Shown piece after piece: positions 14,928 to 23,960 of a stretch of 32,526 bases of DNA; position 1 is the first letter of the stretch; every line of letters begins with the position of its first letter. Both the position numbers and the translations under genes were made by a program. The notes under the pieces are model-generated. The model had not been told where the DNA came from, ran no database searches, and saw nothing but the letters and a program-made list of their open reading frames with translations. Location: the NCBI GenBank assembly GCA_002746335.1, contig NVWW01000013.1, forward strand, positions 21,741-54,266. Reading direction: 5' to 3'. Origin of the DNA: Flavobacteriales bacterium (GTDB taxonomy: Bacteria > Bacteroidota > Bacteroidia > Flavobacteriales_H > GCA-2746335).

Positions 14928-15615
14928 AAGCATAGTTATTTGTAGCAGGCATCTGCTCATTGATACGTTGAGCCAGTTTATCCTTTAGGCGCAAGTAATA
15001 GGTCTTTAGCTGGCCGGCCGGTTTGTCAACATATTTGGCAATTTCACGATAAGGTATGTTCTGGCAACGTAGCAGCAGCAATATTTTTTGCCACTCCTCC
15101 AGCTTTTCCAGTTCATCCTTTAGCAGCAACATCAACCCGCTTTCGGGTTTTGCACCTTCTTGTTCATTCGTGCTCATTGCCGCTATCTTGATCTTCATCT
15201 CTTTTTCTGTACTGTTCAGTTGTGTTTGTGCCGATGCTTCTACGGTGGCGTTGTCCACATTCACAAATTTGATGTGTTCTTTACGCTTTTTCTTGTCTCG
15301 GTAATGGTTTCTAAGGTAGTTCATAAATATTTTAAAAATGAATGACGCAAATTTCTTCTCGCCTTCAAATTCGTAATTTCCACTTGTTTCTGCCGTGCGG
15401 TAAACAGTTTTGTAAACTAGGTCCCAAGCCTCGTCTTCGCTAAGATTCCAGTTTTTAATACCATATCCATAGAGTTTTCGGCCATAGGTTTTATAAACCA
15501 CTTCTATGCCTTTTTTCCTGCTGGCTTTTAAAATCCCGTACGTTGTTTCCGCTGTATTTTTCAACTTTCTTTTTTGCTCCTCACTTAGGTATAACATAAA
15601 ATGGTTACAGCTCAT
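14917..15615 (-). CDS. ECF-type RNA polymerase sigma factor
   Basis: The 232-residue protein has a sigma region 2 at about residues 40-115 (VVYKTYGRKLYGYGIKNW, EDEAWDLVYKTVYRT, FASFIFKIFMNYLRNHYRD) and a region 4 helix-turn-helix at about 170-220 (LLLLRCQNIPYREIAKYV, AGQLKTYYLRLKDKLAQRI). The linker of about 50 residues is long for an ECF factor. The chosen start is the first ATG; M7 (MLYLSEEQK) at 15597 is an alternative. It forms an operon with the overlapping anti-sigma-like gene and diverges from a small secreted basic protein, which may be one of its targets. Confidence 0.87.
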   Translation of the reverse strand: MSCNHFMLYLSEEQKRKLKNTAETTYGILKASRKKGIEVVYKTYGRKLYGYGIKNWNLSEDEAWDLVYKTVYRTAETSGNYEFEGEKKFASFIFKIFMNYLRNHYRDKKKRKEHIKFVNVDNATVEASAQTQLNSTEKEMKIKIAAMSTNEQEGAKPESGLMLLLKDELEKLEEWQKILLLLRCQNIPYREIAKYVDKPAGQLKTYYLRLKDKLAQRINEQMPATNNYAYGK

Positions 15616-15693
15616 GTTTAGTGATCACTTGGCAGACCAATGACAGATTGTAACCTCATGGTGTTTTTAAAATCAGGACCTAACACTAACGCC

Positions 15694-16062
15694 ATGAACC
15701 ATTTGAAATTGTTTACCACCGCATTCTTCATCTGCTGTATGGGTTTCTCTTATGCCCAGATGCACGTTGCCGCCACAAACAATCGAAACAAACAATCCAT
15801 ATCCTCTTACCGCCTCAGCAAAAGCGACCAGAGAAAAAAACGAAAGGGATATGTTTTTTCAGCCGGAACTGTTTGGTTTGACAAGATTACCGGGAAGAAA
15901 TATTTTACACCAGGTGGGTGGAAGAAAAATCACCGCAACAAAAGGTGGAATGTAAAAAAATGGGGCAAAGCCAAATATAATTTGAAAAAAGGAAAATTCC
16001 TAAAAAAACATAAAGTGTCCAAACCGGTTGAAAAGAAGGTGAACACCAGGCCCAGGATATAA
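15694..16062 (+). CDS. Small, very basic secreted protein
   Basis: Started at the ATG at 15694, the product is 122 residues with a signal peptide (MNHLKLFTTAFFICCMGFSYA, then Q). An in-frame ATG at 15640 adds 18 polar residues and is less likely. The mature protein is extremely rich in Lys/Arg, especially residues 43-115 (SDQRKKRKGY, GGWKKNHRNKRWNVKKWGK, NLKKGKFLKKHK), with several Trp. A basic secreted protein of this type could bind peptidoglycan, lipopolysaccharide or nucleic acid, but no family is recognised. It diverges from the sigma/anti-sigma operon with under 100 bases between the chosen starts. Confidence 0.65.
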   Translation: MNHLKLFTTAFFICCMGFSYAQMHVAATNNRNKQSISSYRLSKSDQRKKRKGYVFSAGTVWFDKITGKKYFTPGGWKKNHRNKRWNVKKWGKAKYNLKKGKFLKKHKVSKPVEKKVNTRPRI

Positions 16063-16097
16063 GGGAATCTAATAATCTAACACACTTGTAATATAAT

Positions 16098-19000
16098 TCA
16101 ATTCAACACCACCACCAAATCATCGGCATTCACCATTGTGCCTTCTTTGAGCGGAATGGCTTCGATAGCGGCACTTTCGGAAGCTGTAATGGTGGTTTCC
16201 ATCTTCATGGCTTCGATGACGAACAGCGGCTCATTCTTCTTCACTTTCTGACCTTTCTTCACAAAAACTTTTGACAACAATCCTTGCAGTGGCGCGCCAA
16301 TGTGTTTCGAATTGTCTGTATCAGTTTTCAGATTTTCTACTTTTTCTACTTTCAGCGAATTATCAATGACTTCGATGTTGCGCGTTTGCCCGTTGATTTT
16401 GAAGAACACGATGCGCTTCCCTTCGTGATCCGCAGGGCCCACTGATAGGAGCTTAACAATGATAGTTTTGCCTTCGCCAATTTCTACGATGGTCTCTTCC
16501 ATCAAATCCATCCCAAAAAAGAAATTCTTGGTAGGAATACGTGAAACATCGCCAAATTCAAGGTGTTTTATGTGGGCGTCTTCCCAAACTTTCTGATATA
16601 GCTTGTAAGAAAGAAAATCGCTCATCAACAATTCTCTGCCAAAACCCTTCTGATACTTTTTCACAAATTCAGGGAATTCGGTTTCAAAATCCACCGGGTC
16701 GAGATGAGCATTCGGTCGATCTTTATAGGGTTTCTTGTCCTTCAAAATGATTTTCTGCAATTTCTTGTCGAAACCGCCAACAGGCTGTCCCAAATCTCCT
16801 TTGAAATAGCTTTGAACCGACTCGGGAAATGAAACAGAATCACCCTTTTCCATTACATCTTTTGGCGTAAGCCCATTGGTCACCATGAACTGCGCCATGT
16901 CGCCTACTACTTTTGAGCTGGGTGTAACTTTGATGACATCACCAAACATAATGTTTACCGCTGCATACATCTCTTTGATATCCTCGAATTTATCGGCCAA
17001 ACCAAGCGCAATAGCCTGCGGCTTTAGGTTGGAATACTGTCCTCCTGGAATTTCGTGTTTGAATACTTCCGCAGCGCTGGCTTTCAAGCCGCTCTCAAAC
17101 GGATAGTAATACTCCCGCACATTTTCCCAATAAGTAGAAAACTGATTCAATTTATCAATATCAAATTCGTTTTCCCTTTCGTGAAATCGCATCATTTCCA
17201 CAATTGAATTGAAATTAGGTTGAGAAGTCAATCCAGAAACTCCACCAAGTGCCACATCAACCACATCAACTCCTGCTTCAATTGCCTTCATATAAGTAGC
17301 TGGCTGAAGGGAAGATGTGTCATGTGTATGAAGATGAATCGGAATACTCACCGTGCCTTTCAACGCCATAATAAGCTCTTGTGCTGCATAGGGTTTGAGA
17401 AGCCCTGCCATGTCTTTAATAGCCAAAATATGTGCTCCTGCATTTTCAATGTCTTTGGCGAGTTGCAGGTAATACTGAAGATTGTATTTCTTGCGTTTCG
17501 GGTCTAGAATATCGCCAGTATAGCACATTGAAACCTCGGCAATAGCATTCGTTTTCTCCCGAACATAATTAATGCTCGGTTCCATCGCTTTCATCCAGTT
17601 GAGCGAGTCAAAAATTCGAAAGATGTCAATGCCTGTTTCCCACGCTTGCACTACAAATTTTTCGATGAGATTATCGGGATAAGCTGTATACCCTACTGCA
17701 TTTGAACCCCGCAAAAGCATCTGTAATAAGATGTTTGGAACCTTTTTCCTCAAATCGTTCAGTCTTGCCCACGGGTTTTCGTACAAAAAGCGCATGCAGA
17801 CATCAAAAGTAGCTCCTCCCCACACCTCCATGCTGAATGTTTCTGGGTGGTTTTTGGCAAAGCTTTCGGCTGCTCGTAACATGTCGTAAGAGCGCATGCG
17901 CGTAGCCAAGAGTGACTGGTGTGCATCACGCATCGTAGTGTCTGTGTAATGAATTTTGTGCTCTTTTTTAAGCCACTGGCAGAATTTTTCGGGTCCGAGT
18001 TTGGTCAACAAATCTTTTGTCCCTTTGGGATAAGATGCATAATGATCAAAGTCAGGAACAACAGGTGTTGTAAATTTCTTTTCTTTATCAATGACTTTCA
18101 CATCAGAGTTGCCGTTGACCACCACGTTACCTAAGTATTTTACCATTTTAGTTGCACGGTCAAGGCGCGGAGTGAATTTGTACAAATCCGGATGTTCCTG
18201 TATGAAATTAACCGTAGCTCTTCCCTCCTTAAACACATCATTATTCATGATGTTATCGAGAAACTGGACATTGTTTTTCACGCCACGAATACGGAATTCG
18301 CGAAGGGCACGTGTCATTCTTCTGCAAGCACCATCCATCGTGCGTGAATGGGAAGAAACCTTTACTAACATGGAATCAAAAAAAGGTGAAACCTTCACTC
18401 CCTGATACAAGCTGCCCACATCTAACCGGATGCCAAAACCCGCAGCGCTGCGGTAGGTGATAATTGTTCCATAATCAGGCGTAAAATCGTTTTCGGGATC
18501 TTCGGTAGTGATGCGGCATTGAATCGCAAAACCGTTGACCTTTACCGAATCCTGGCTATACACCCGCGACTTATCGGAAAGCCGCTGCCCACCAGCAATA
18601 TAAATCTGGGTTTTAATCAGATCAATACCTGTAACCATTTCTGTAACAGTGTGCTCTACCTGGATTCTCGGATTAACTTCAATGAAGTAAATGTTGTCTT
18701 TTTGGTCAACCAAAAATTCCACAGTGCCCACGTTGTTGTATTTCACGGCTTTTGCAATACGGATGGCATAGTCGTAGAGCTGGTCTTTGACTCGCTGGCT
18801 CACCCCATAGGCGGGCGCTACTTCTACTACTTTTTGAAACCTTCGCTGCACCGAGCAGTCACGCTCGTACATGTGCACCGTATTCCCGAAATTATCAGCC
18901 GCAATCTGAATTTCGATATGCTTGGGGTTTTTAACATATTTTTCAAGAAAAACCGTGTCATTCCCAAAGGCATTTTTTGCTTCTCTTTTAGCTTCGTTGA

Positions 19001-19547
19001 AAGCATTTCCCAATTCATCTTTTGAGCGAATAACACGCATCCCACGACCACCACCGCCTGCTACTGCCTTAAGCATCAACGGAAAACCGATCCTGATGGC
19101 TTCTTCTAATGCTACTTTTTCATTCGTCAATTTCTTTTTGCTGCTTTCGATGATGGGGATACCCTGCTTTTGAGCCACATTTTTGGCTTTCACCTTATCT
19201 CCCAACGCTTCCATCACCTTTGGTTTCGGGCCAATCCAACAAATACCGTTTTCTTCGCACTTTCGTGCGAATTCAGGGTTTTCAGAAAGAAAGCCATACC
19301 CGGGGTGAATAGCATCAACGCCTTTCTCTTTCGCCAAATTGACGATTTGATCAATATCAAGGTACGGCTTCAGCGGTTCGTCATCCTTGCCTATTTGGTA
19401 GGATTCATCGGCCTTATAACGGTGCTGTGAATAACGGTCTTCGTAGGTGTAAATAGTAACAGTGCGAATGCCCAACTCAACACACGCCCGGAAAATACGG
19501 ATGGCAATTTCGCCACGGTTAGCTACCAATACTTTTTGAATCTTCAT
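16098..19547 (-). CDS. pyc: Pyruvate carboxylase
   Basis: The 1149-residue biotin enzyme converts pyruvate, bicarbonate and ATP to oxaloacetate, an anaplerotic step. It has all domains of the single-chain form. The biotin carboxylase (about 1-455) starts MKIQKVLVANRGEIAIRIF and has the ATP loop AGGGGRGM and EVNPRIQVEHTVTE. The carboxyltransferase (about 525-800) has DTTMRDAHQSL and HLHTHDTS with metal-ligand His residues. A PYC/OADA region follows, and the C-terminal biotinyl domain has EAMKMET with biotin-accepting K1115. The frame extends 15 codons further to a TTG at 19592, but the ATG at 19547 matches family N-termini. It diverges from the VOC gene and converges with the basic secreted protein gene. 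Confidence 0.97.
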   Translation of the reverse strand: MKIQKVLVANRGEIAIRIFRACVELGIRTVTIYTYEDRYSQHRYKADESYQIGKDDEPLKPYLDIDQIVNLAKEKGVDAIHPGYGFLSENPEFARKCEENGICWIGPKPKVMEALGDKVKAKNVAQKQGIPIIESSKKKLTNEKVALEEAIRIGFPLMLKAVAGGGGRGMRVIRSKDELGNAFNEAKREAKNAFGNDTVFLEKYVKNPKHIEIQIAADNFGNTVHMYERDCSVQRRFQKVVEVAPAYGVSQRVKDQLYDYAIRIAKAVKYNNVGTVEFLVDQKDNIYFIEVNPRIQVEHTVTEMVTGIDLIKTQIYIAGGQRLSDKSRVYSQDSVKVNGFAIQCRITTEDPENDFTPDYGTIITYRSAAGFGIRLDVGSLYQGVKVSPFFDSMLVKVSSHSRTMDGACRRMTRALREFRIRGVKNNVQFLDNIMNNDVFKEGRATVNFIQEHPDLYKFTPRLDRATKMVKYLGNVVVNGNSDVKVIDKEKKFTTPVVPDFDHYASYPKGTKDLLTKLGPEKFCQWLKKEHKIHYTDTTMRDAHQSLLATRMRSYDMLRAAESFAKNHPETFSMEVWGGATFDVCMRFLYENPWARLNDLRKKVPNILLQMLLRGSNAVGYTAYPDNLIEKFVVQAWETGIDIFRIFDSLNWMKAMEPSINYVREKTNAIAEVSMCYTGDILDPKRKKYNLQYYLQLAKDIENAGAHILAIKDMAGLLKPYAAQELIMALKGTVSIPIHLHTHDTSSLQPATYMKAIEAGVDVVDVALGGVSGLTSQPNFNSIVEMMRFHERENEFDIDKLNQFSTYWENVREYYYPFESGLKASAAEVFKHEIPGGQYSNLKPQAIALGLADKFEDIKEMYAAVNIMFGDVIKVTPSSKVVGDMAQFMVTNGLTPKDVMEKGDSVSFPESVQSYFKGDLGQPVGGFDKKLQKIILKDKKPYKDRPNAHLDPVDFETEFPEFVKKYQKGFGRELLMSDFLSYKLYQKVWEDAHIKHLEFGDVSRIPTKNFFFGMDLMEETIVEIGEGKTIIVKLLSVGPADHEGKRIVFFKINGQTRNIEVIDNSLKVEKVENLKTDTDNSKHIGAPLQGLLSKVFVKKGQKVKKNEPLFVIEAMKMETTITASESAAIEAIPLKEGTMVNADDLVVVLN

Positions 19548-19634
19548 CTTTCTTACGGTAATCGCGAAAGGATGCAAATATCGAAAATCCAAGGGTAGAT
19601 TGGAAACGATTACAATTTTTCTTTCTTTTACCCC

Positions 19635-20396
19635 GTGAAATTAGGCGAAGCGGCACAAATTACCATCGGAACACCCAGTACGAAAAGGTCTTTTGAATTC
19701 TATCGACAATTAGGTTTTGTAAAAGTAAGCGAAGGTAAAAACCCCAACCCGTGGGTACAAGTAACTGACGGAACATTGCTTATTTTTCTCAATCAGGATA
19801 GGCTAAGCTACATTTCTCTTACTTATTTTTCACGCAATTCACGCACCAAGCTGATGGAACTGGACAGGATTGGGGTGAATTTTCTGCAACGATCAGAGAA
19901 AAAAGCTAAAAGTCCCACTGGAACATTTCTTAGCCCCAACAAATTGGTAATAACAATTATAGAACACGACACAGCTAACATGTATCGTCCAAAGGGAAAA
20001 ACGCTGAAAGACATTTCGAAAGTAGACATTAGAAACCCTGAGAAATACCCGAACATTAAATGCGGGGTGTTTGGGGAATTCACACATCCTGTAAAGGATT
20101 TGGCAGTTTCTGTTGAATTTTGGAAAAAAGTTGGCTTTGAGTTGTTGAGCATAAACCAAAAGCCCTATCCATGGGCCATTGTTTCTGACGATAACATTAT
20201 TCTTGGATTGCACCAAACCAAACATTTCAAACAACCCGCTATCACCTATTTTGCACCTGATATGGCTGAGCGTATTAACCGTCTTCAGCAGGAAGGCATG
20301 AAGGGAATTATGGGTTTTGGAAAGCAAAACGGCAGCATCAAAAATGCGGTTGTAAAAACCCCCGAAGGCCAGCAGGTTTTTTTGTTTTCGATGTGA
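19635..20396 (+). CDS. Double VOC (glyoxalase/bleomycin-resistance fold) protein
   Basis: The product is 253 residues from a GTG start. Two VOC modules lie at about 1-118 and 135-253. Each begins with a paired-strand entry (QITIGTPSTKRSFEFYRQLGF and FTHPVKDLAVSVEFWKKVGF), followed by PNPWVQVTDG in the first and PYPWAIVSDD in the second. The second module ends with FGKQNGSIKNAVVKTPEGQQVFLF. The usual His/Glu metal ligands are not obvious, so it may not be a metal enzyme. Cytosolic, substrate unknown. The gene ends one base before the convergent phosphohexomutase stop. Confidence 0.85.
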   Translation: MKLGEAAQITIGTPSTKRSFEFYRQLGFVKVSEGKNPNPWVQVTDGTLLIFLNQDRLSYISLTYFSRNSRTKLMELDRIGVNFLQRSEKKAKSPTGTFLSPNKLVITIIEHDTANMYRPKGKTLKDISKVDIRNPEKYPNIKCGVFGEFTHPVKDLAVSVEFWKKVGFELLSINQKPYPWAIVSDDNIILGLHQTKHFKQPAITYFAPDMAERINRLQQEGMKGIMGFGKQNGSIKNAVVKTPEGQQVFLFSM

Positions 20397-20397
20397 C

Positions 20398-21819
20398 TTA
20401 TCCCAAAATCGTCTCGTGTGTTGCTTTCAAAATCGCTGATACATTTGCTGTAGAACCAGATTCCGCATAGGTTCGCAAAACAGGCTCGGTACCCGAAGGA
20501 CGAATCATCACCCACTCGCTATCATTGAAGAAGAATTTGTAACCGTCTGTAGTTTCCAGCTTCTCCACTTTATAATCTCCAAAAGTACTGTATGAACCGT
20601 TTTCACAGCTTTTTACAATACGTTGCTTGTCCTGCTCAGGCACGTGTAAATCAATGCGCTCAAAGGCAAAAGGGCCAGTGATTTCATATACTTCATCAAT
20701 CAATTCGTGAAGTGTTTTTCCTGATTTCGCCATAAATTCCAGCAAAGTCAAACCAATCCAAATGCCATCCCTTTCGGGGATATGCCCTTTGATGGCAATA
20801 CCGCCCGACTCTTCTCCACCCATCAACACATCTTCTTCCAACATAATTTTACAGATAAATTTGAACCCTATGGGCACCACGTCTAAATCCAAACCGTAGT
20901 GATCGCACATTTTTTTGATTTTCACAGTTGAAGAAAAACCTGTTGCCACTTTGCCTTTCAACCCTTTGTATTTGTACAAGTAATGAATTACGAGTAGCAT
21001 GATGTGATGAGAATCAATGAAGTTGCCTTCATTATCCATTATTCCCAAGCGGTCAGCATCGCCATCGGTGGCAAGGCCGAAGTCAATATCCCCTCTTTGT
21101 TGGATAAATTCTGTGAAGCCCTTTAGATTTTTTAAAATTGGTTCTGGAGCAACGCCATAAAAAGACGGGTTGTTTTCACATCGAAAAAAGGCCGTTTCGG
21201 GCAGAAGCCGCTTCATTGCGTTCTGCCCTGCCCCGTACATTGCATCGTAAGCCAATTTCAGCCCTGAATTTTTGATGGCATCCAAATCAAAATTCTTTTC
21301 CACATGCTCGCAGTACATGTCTTCCAAATCAACATATTCGAGTAACCCGTTTTTTTCCAAATCATCCAAACTAATGGCATCCAAATCAATGTTATTTCCT
21401 TCAGGAATTACATCTTCTATGGCCTGTACTTCTTCTGGCAGCAACGGGCCACCATAATGCCCTTTCAGTTTGTAGCCATTGTATGATGGCGGATTGTGGC
21501 TGGCGGTAATAATGATACCCAGCGATGCGCCCAACTGCTTCGCACCGAAGGAAATCATTGGAGTGGAGACAAAGCCCTTTGCCAAATACACTTTTATGCC
21601 ATTGTGAGCCGAAACTTTGGCTACCGTTTCTGCAAACAAATCACCCGCAAAGCGAGAGTCATGCCCGACAACAACTGAGACTGATGCGGTTTTAGAAACC
21701 GCATCGGTCTGATTAAGCCATTGCGAAGTAGCAATGGTTACCCTTGCTACATTTTCAACTGTAAATTCCTTGGCGATGATGGCACGCCACCCGTCTGTTC
21801 CGAATTTAATCTTGCTCAT
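20398..21819 (-). CDS. Phosphoglucomutase/phosphomannomutase family protein
   Basis: The 473-residue alpha-D-phosphohexomutase interconverts 1- and 6-phosphates of hexoses. The four signature loops are present: catalytic TASHNP with phosphoserine S107, the magnesium loop DGDADR at 252-257, the sugar-specificity loop GGEESGG at 334-340, and the phosphate-binding RPSGTEP near the C-terminus. The substrate (glucose, mannose or glucosamine phosphate) cannot be fixed from sequence alone, so no symbol is given. It lies 6 bases after mltG as the last gene of the operon. A link to cell-wall or polysaccharide precursor supply is plausible. Confidence 0.94.
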   Translation of the reverse strand: MSKIKFGTDGWRAIIAKEFTVENVARVTIATSQWLNQTDAVSKTASVSVVVGHDSRFAGDLFAETVAKVSAHNGIKVYLAKGFVSTPMISFGAKQLGASLGIIITASHNPPSYNGYKLKGHYGGPLLPEEVQAIEDVIPEGNNIDLDAISLDDLEKNGLLEYVDLEDMYCEHVEKNFDLDAIKNSGLKLAYDAMYGAGQNAMKRLLPETAFFRCENNPSFYGVAPEPILKNLKGFTEFIQQRGDIDFGLATDGDADRLGIMDNEGNFIDSHHIMLLVIHYLYKYKGLKGKVATGFSSTVKIKKMCDHYGLDLDVVPIGFKFICKIMLEEDVLMGGEESGGIAIKGHIPERDGIWIGLTLLEFMAKSGKTLHELIDEVYEITGPFAFERIDLHVPEQDKQRIVKSCENGSYSTFGDYKVEKLETTDGYKFFFNDSEWVMIRPSGTEPVLRTYAESGSTANVSAILKATHETILG

Positions 21820-21825
21820 AATTTT

Positions 21826-22878
21826 TTATTTGTAAACCCCTTTTTTATTTAACGCTCTTTGAAATTTCCGTGCGTTTTGCTTGTGCTGCGAATAGGTCTT
21901 CGCAAAATTGTGATAGCCAGAAAAATCAGACTTGGCGCAAAAATATAAATAATCATGCTGCTCGCTATTGAGTACTGCATCAATAGATGATATCTCGGGC
22001 AGCGTAATAGGGCCTGGAGGCAATCCTTTGTGCATATATGTATTGTAAGGCGAATCAATTTTCTTGTGTTTATTGAGCACACGATGGATGTCGAATTTAC
22101 CTAATGCAAAAATAAGTGTCGGGTCTGCTTGTAGTAGCATCTCTTTTTTCAAGCGGTTGAGATACACACCTGCCACACGAGGCTTTTCATCATTCATTTT
22201 TGTTTCCTTTTGAACAATGGCAGCTAAAACGGACACTTCGGTTTGGGTTAGATTCAGTTTTTTTGCTTTCTTTTTTCGGGAATCATTCCAAAACTTCTTG
22301 TACTCCTTGGCTATCTTCTCAGCAAACTCTTCCGAAGATGTGTTCCAGTAAAATTCGTAGGTGTTGGGGATAAACATGCAAAGAAAAGATTCAGCTGTAA
22401 AACCGTATTTTATGGCAATTTCTTCGTCACTTAATAATTGAAGGAATTTAACCGAATCTGCTTCGAGTTGCCGTCCAATAACGCCTGCCAAATCCTGTTT
22501 TAACCGAATGTTATTGAAAATCACATTGATCGGCACCTGCTCGCCCGAACGCAGCAAGGCAATCAATTCGTCATTGCTCATATCAGCGCGAATCAAGTAG
22601 CGGCCAGGCTTAATGGTTTTGTATTTTTTCTTCTCAGCCCACCATTCAAACGAATTGCGATTAATAACATAATTCTTTTCGTAAAGCAGGTTAACAACAT
22701 CTTTTAATTCGGAACCTGTTGGAATATACAGGAAGTCGGTTTCTTTGCCATGAAGCGTAACGTTGGGTTGATAAATCATGGAATGCAGCTGATAACCCAA
22801 ATAGCCACCAACAAGCAATAAGACAACCAGCAATGAAATGAAGATTTTTTTCAGGAAAGATTTCTTTTTCTTAGCCAC
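21826..22878 (-). CDS. mltG: Endolytic murein transglycosylase MltG
   Basis: The 350-residue inner membrane protein has a basic N-terminus (MAKKKKSFLKK) and one TM helix at about 12-30. A LysM-like substructure follows (YIPTGSELKDVVNLLYEKNYV), then the YceG catalytic domain. The active-site segment reads AAIVQKETKMNDEKPRVAGVYLNRL, with the conserved Glu at 225, followed by LLQADPTLIFALG and PYNTYMHKGLPPGPI. MltG cleaves nascent peptidoglycan and so sets glycan-chain ends. It sits between the GNAT gene (6-base gap) and the phosphohexomutase. Family length and motifs are normal. Confidence 0.96.
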   Translation of the reverse strand: MAKKKKSFLKKIFISLLVVLLLVGGYLGYQLHSMIYQPNVTLHGKETDFLYIPTGSELKDVVNLLYEKNYVINRNSFEWWAEKKKYKTIKPGRYLIRADMSNDELIALLRSGEQVPINVIFNNIRLKQDLAGVIGRQLEADSVKFLQLLSDEEIAIKYGFTAESFLCMFIPNTYEFYWNTSSEEFAEKIAKEYKKFWNDSRKKKAKKLNLTQTEVSVLAAIVQKETKMNDEKPRVAGVYLNRLKKEMLLQADPTLIFALGKFDIHRVLNKHKKIDSPYNTYMHKGLPPGPITLPEISSIDAVLNSEQHDYLYFCAKSDFSGYHNFAKTYSQHKQNARKFQRALNKKGVYK

Positions 22879-22884
22879 GAATTA

Positions 22885-23409
22885 TCACGAATTAGGGTTG
22901 ATGAGCTGCAGGAAATGCTCATCCAACCAGCCGTTTTCTGTTTTGAGCCAGTCCTTTTTAACGGAAATTTTTTCAAATTCGTATTTCTCAAAGAGTTTTA
23001 AACTGATTTCATTTCCTTTTGCAATATTGCAAAAAAGCTGATGTAAATGTAGGTGTGAAAATGAATAATTGATGAGCAATTGTATAGCATCCGAAGCGTA
23101 GCCCTTGCCCCTCTCTTCTTGCTCTGCAATGAGAATTCCAATACCTGCTCGCTGGTTTTTCACATCAAATTCGAACAAATCAATGCAGCCGATGGGCTTC
23201 TCCGAATCGTTCAAACAAATGACAAAACGAAATTGCTTATCGGCATAAATGTCAGCTGCAGTTTCGATGTATTTTCTCAGCGTTTCACGCGAAAATGGAA
23301 TGACCGTGCCGCTCACCTGCCAGATTTCAGGACTGTTTTCCCATTGGTAAAGCACTTCAACATCTGCTGGTTCCAAAGCGCGCAGTTTTATTTTTTCACT
23401 CGTTAGCAT
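22885..23409 (-). CDS. GNAT family N-acetyltransferase (RimJ/RimL-like)
   Basis: A 174-residue acetyltransferase. It opens with the RimJ/RimL-like strand KIKLRALEPADVEVLYQWEN. The acetyl-CoA site is in GIGILIAEQEERGKGYASDAIQLL, with the R/Q-x-x-G-x-G/A type turn ERGKGYA. The C-terminal part LHQLFCNIAKGNEISLKLFEKYEFE matches the NxxSxxLyEKxGF motif. The acceptor is unknown; N-terminal protein amino groups or small amines are typical for this group. Its ATG overlaps the stop of the upstream gene by one base (TAATG), and mltG follows 6 bases later. Confidence 0.92.
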   Translation of the reverse strand: MLTSEKIKLRALEPADVEVLYQWENSPEIWQVSGTVIPFSRETLRKYIETAADIYADKQFRFVICLNDSEKPIGCIDLFEFDVKNQRAGIGILIAEQEERGKGYASDAIQLLINYSFSHLHLHQLFCNIAKGNEISLKLFEKYEFEKISVKKDWLKTENGWLDEHFLQLINPNS

Positions 23410-23960
23410 TAAACCAAAATTCCATTTAATGAATGAATGGTTTCGTTGATTTCAAACATCGAGTAGGTTTTGAGCTCAAAACGGTTACCTAGAATGAAAT
23501 ACCTATCCATATTTAAATGGTAGCAATCATTCAAAATGCCTTGCTGTTCCAATTTTGGCAGCAAATCGAAAATAAAGTTGACATTGCTAGTTTCTGTTTG
23601 ATAAATACTATTGCAGAAATCTTTGATGGGAGCCAAACAGGTAACTCCGCCTGCTTGCACGGCAGGATAAGCAGCAGTAATTTTTGAAATTTCTCTTCGC
23701 AAATCTTCCAATGTAAACAGTTCCGGCATTTTCAACTGCACTAGCAAGCATTCCCATTGATTTTTTTGAATTGAGCGAAGCAAAACATTCAAATCCTTGT
23801 TAAGAGAAGGACCTTTTACATCGAGTGAAAATAACTTTCCATTGACCGAGACCGCAAGGTGTGGTGGAATTCTGTTCGGATACAAAATCACCAGAAAAAC
23901 ATCGGAAAACAAAATGCCGTTTTGTGCTTTTTGTATGTTATTAAGTATATATTCAGACAT
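23409..23960 (-). CDS. Conserved-looking protein of unknown function between dapF and GNAT genes
   Basis: The 183-residue product starts at the ATG at 23960 (MSEYILNNIQKAQNGILFSDVF), overlapping the dapF stop by 8 bases. An ATG 21 bases upstream is possible but would extend the overlap. No signal peptide or TM helix is seen, so it is probably cytosolic. Beta-type segments (VFLVILYPNRIPPHLAVSVNGKLFSLDV, WECLLVQLK) come first, then a mixed alpha/beta half with Cys in AGGVTCLAPIKDFCN. I recognise no domain. Tight coupling to dapF and the GNAT gene suggests a shared process, possibly envelope biogenesis (inference). Confidence 0.75.
   Translation of the reverse strand: MSEYILNNIQKAQNGILFSDVFLVILYPNRIPPHLAVSVNGKLFSLDVKGPSLNKDLNVLLRSIQKNQWECLLVQLKMPELFTLEDLRREISKITAAYPAVQAGGVTCLAPIKDFCNSIYQTETSNVNFIFDLLPKLEQQGILNDCYHLNMDRYFILGNRFELKTYSMFEINETIHSLNGILV

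Noticed and set aside
18519-19025. 168-residue plus-strand frame inside pyc
   Set aside because: Antisense to the highly conserved biotin carboxylase domain; a chance frame.
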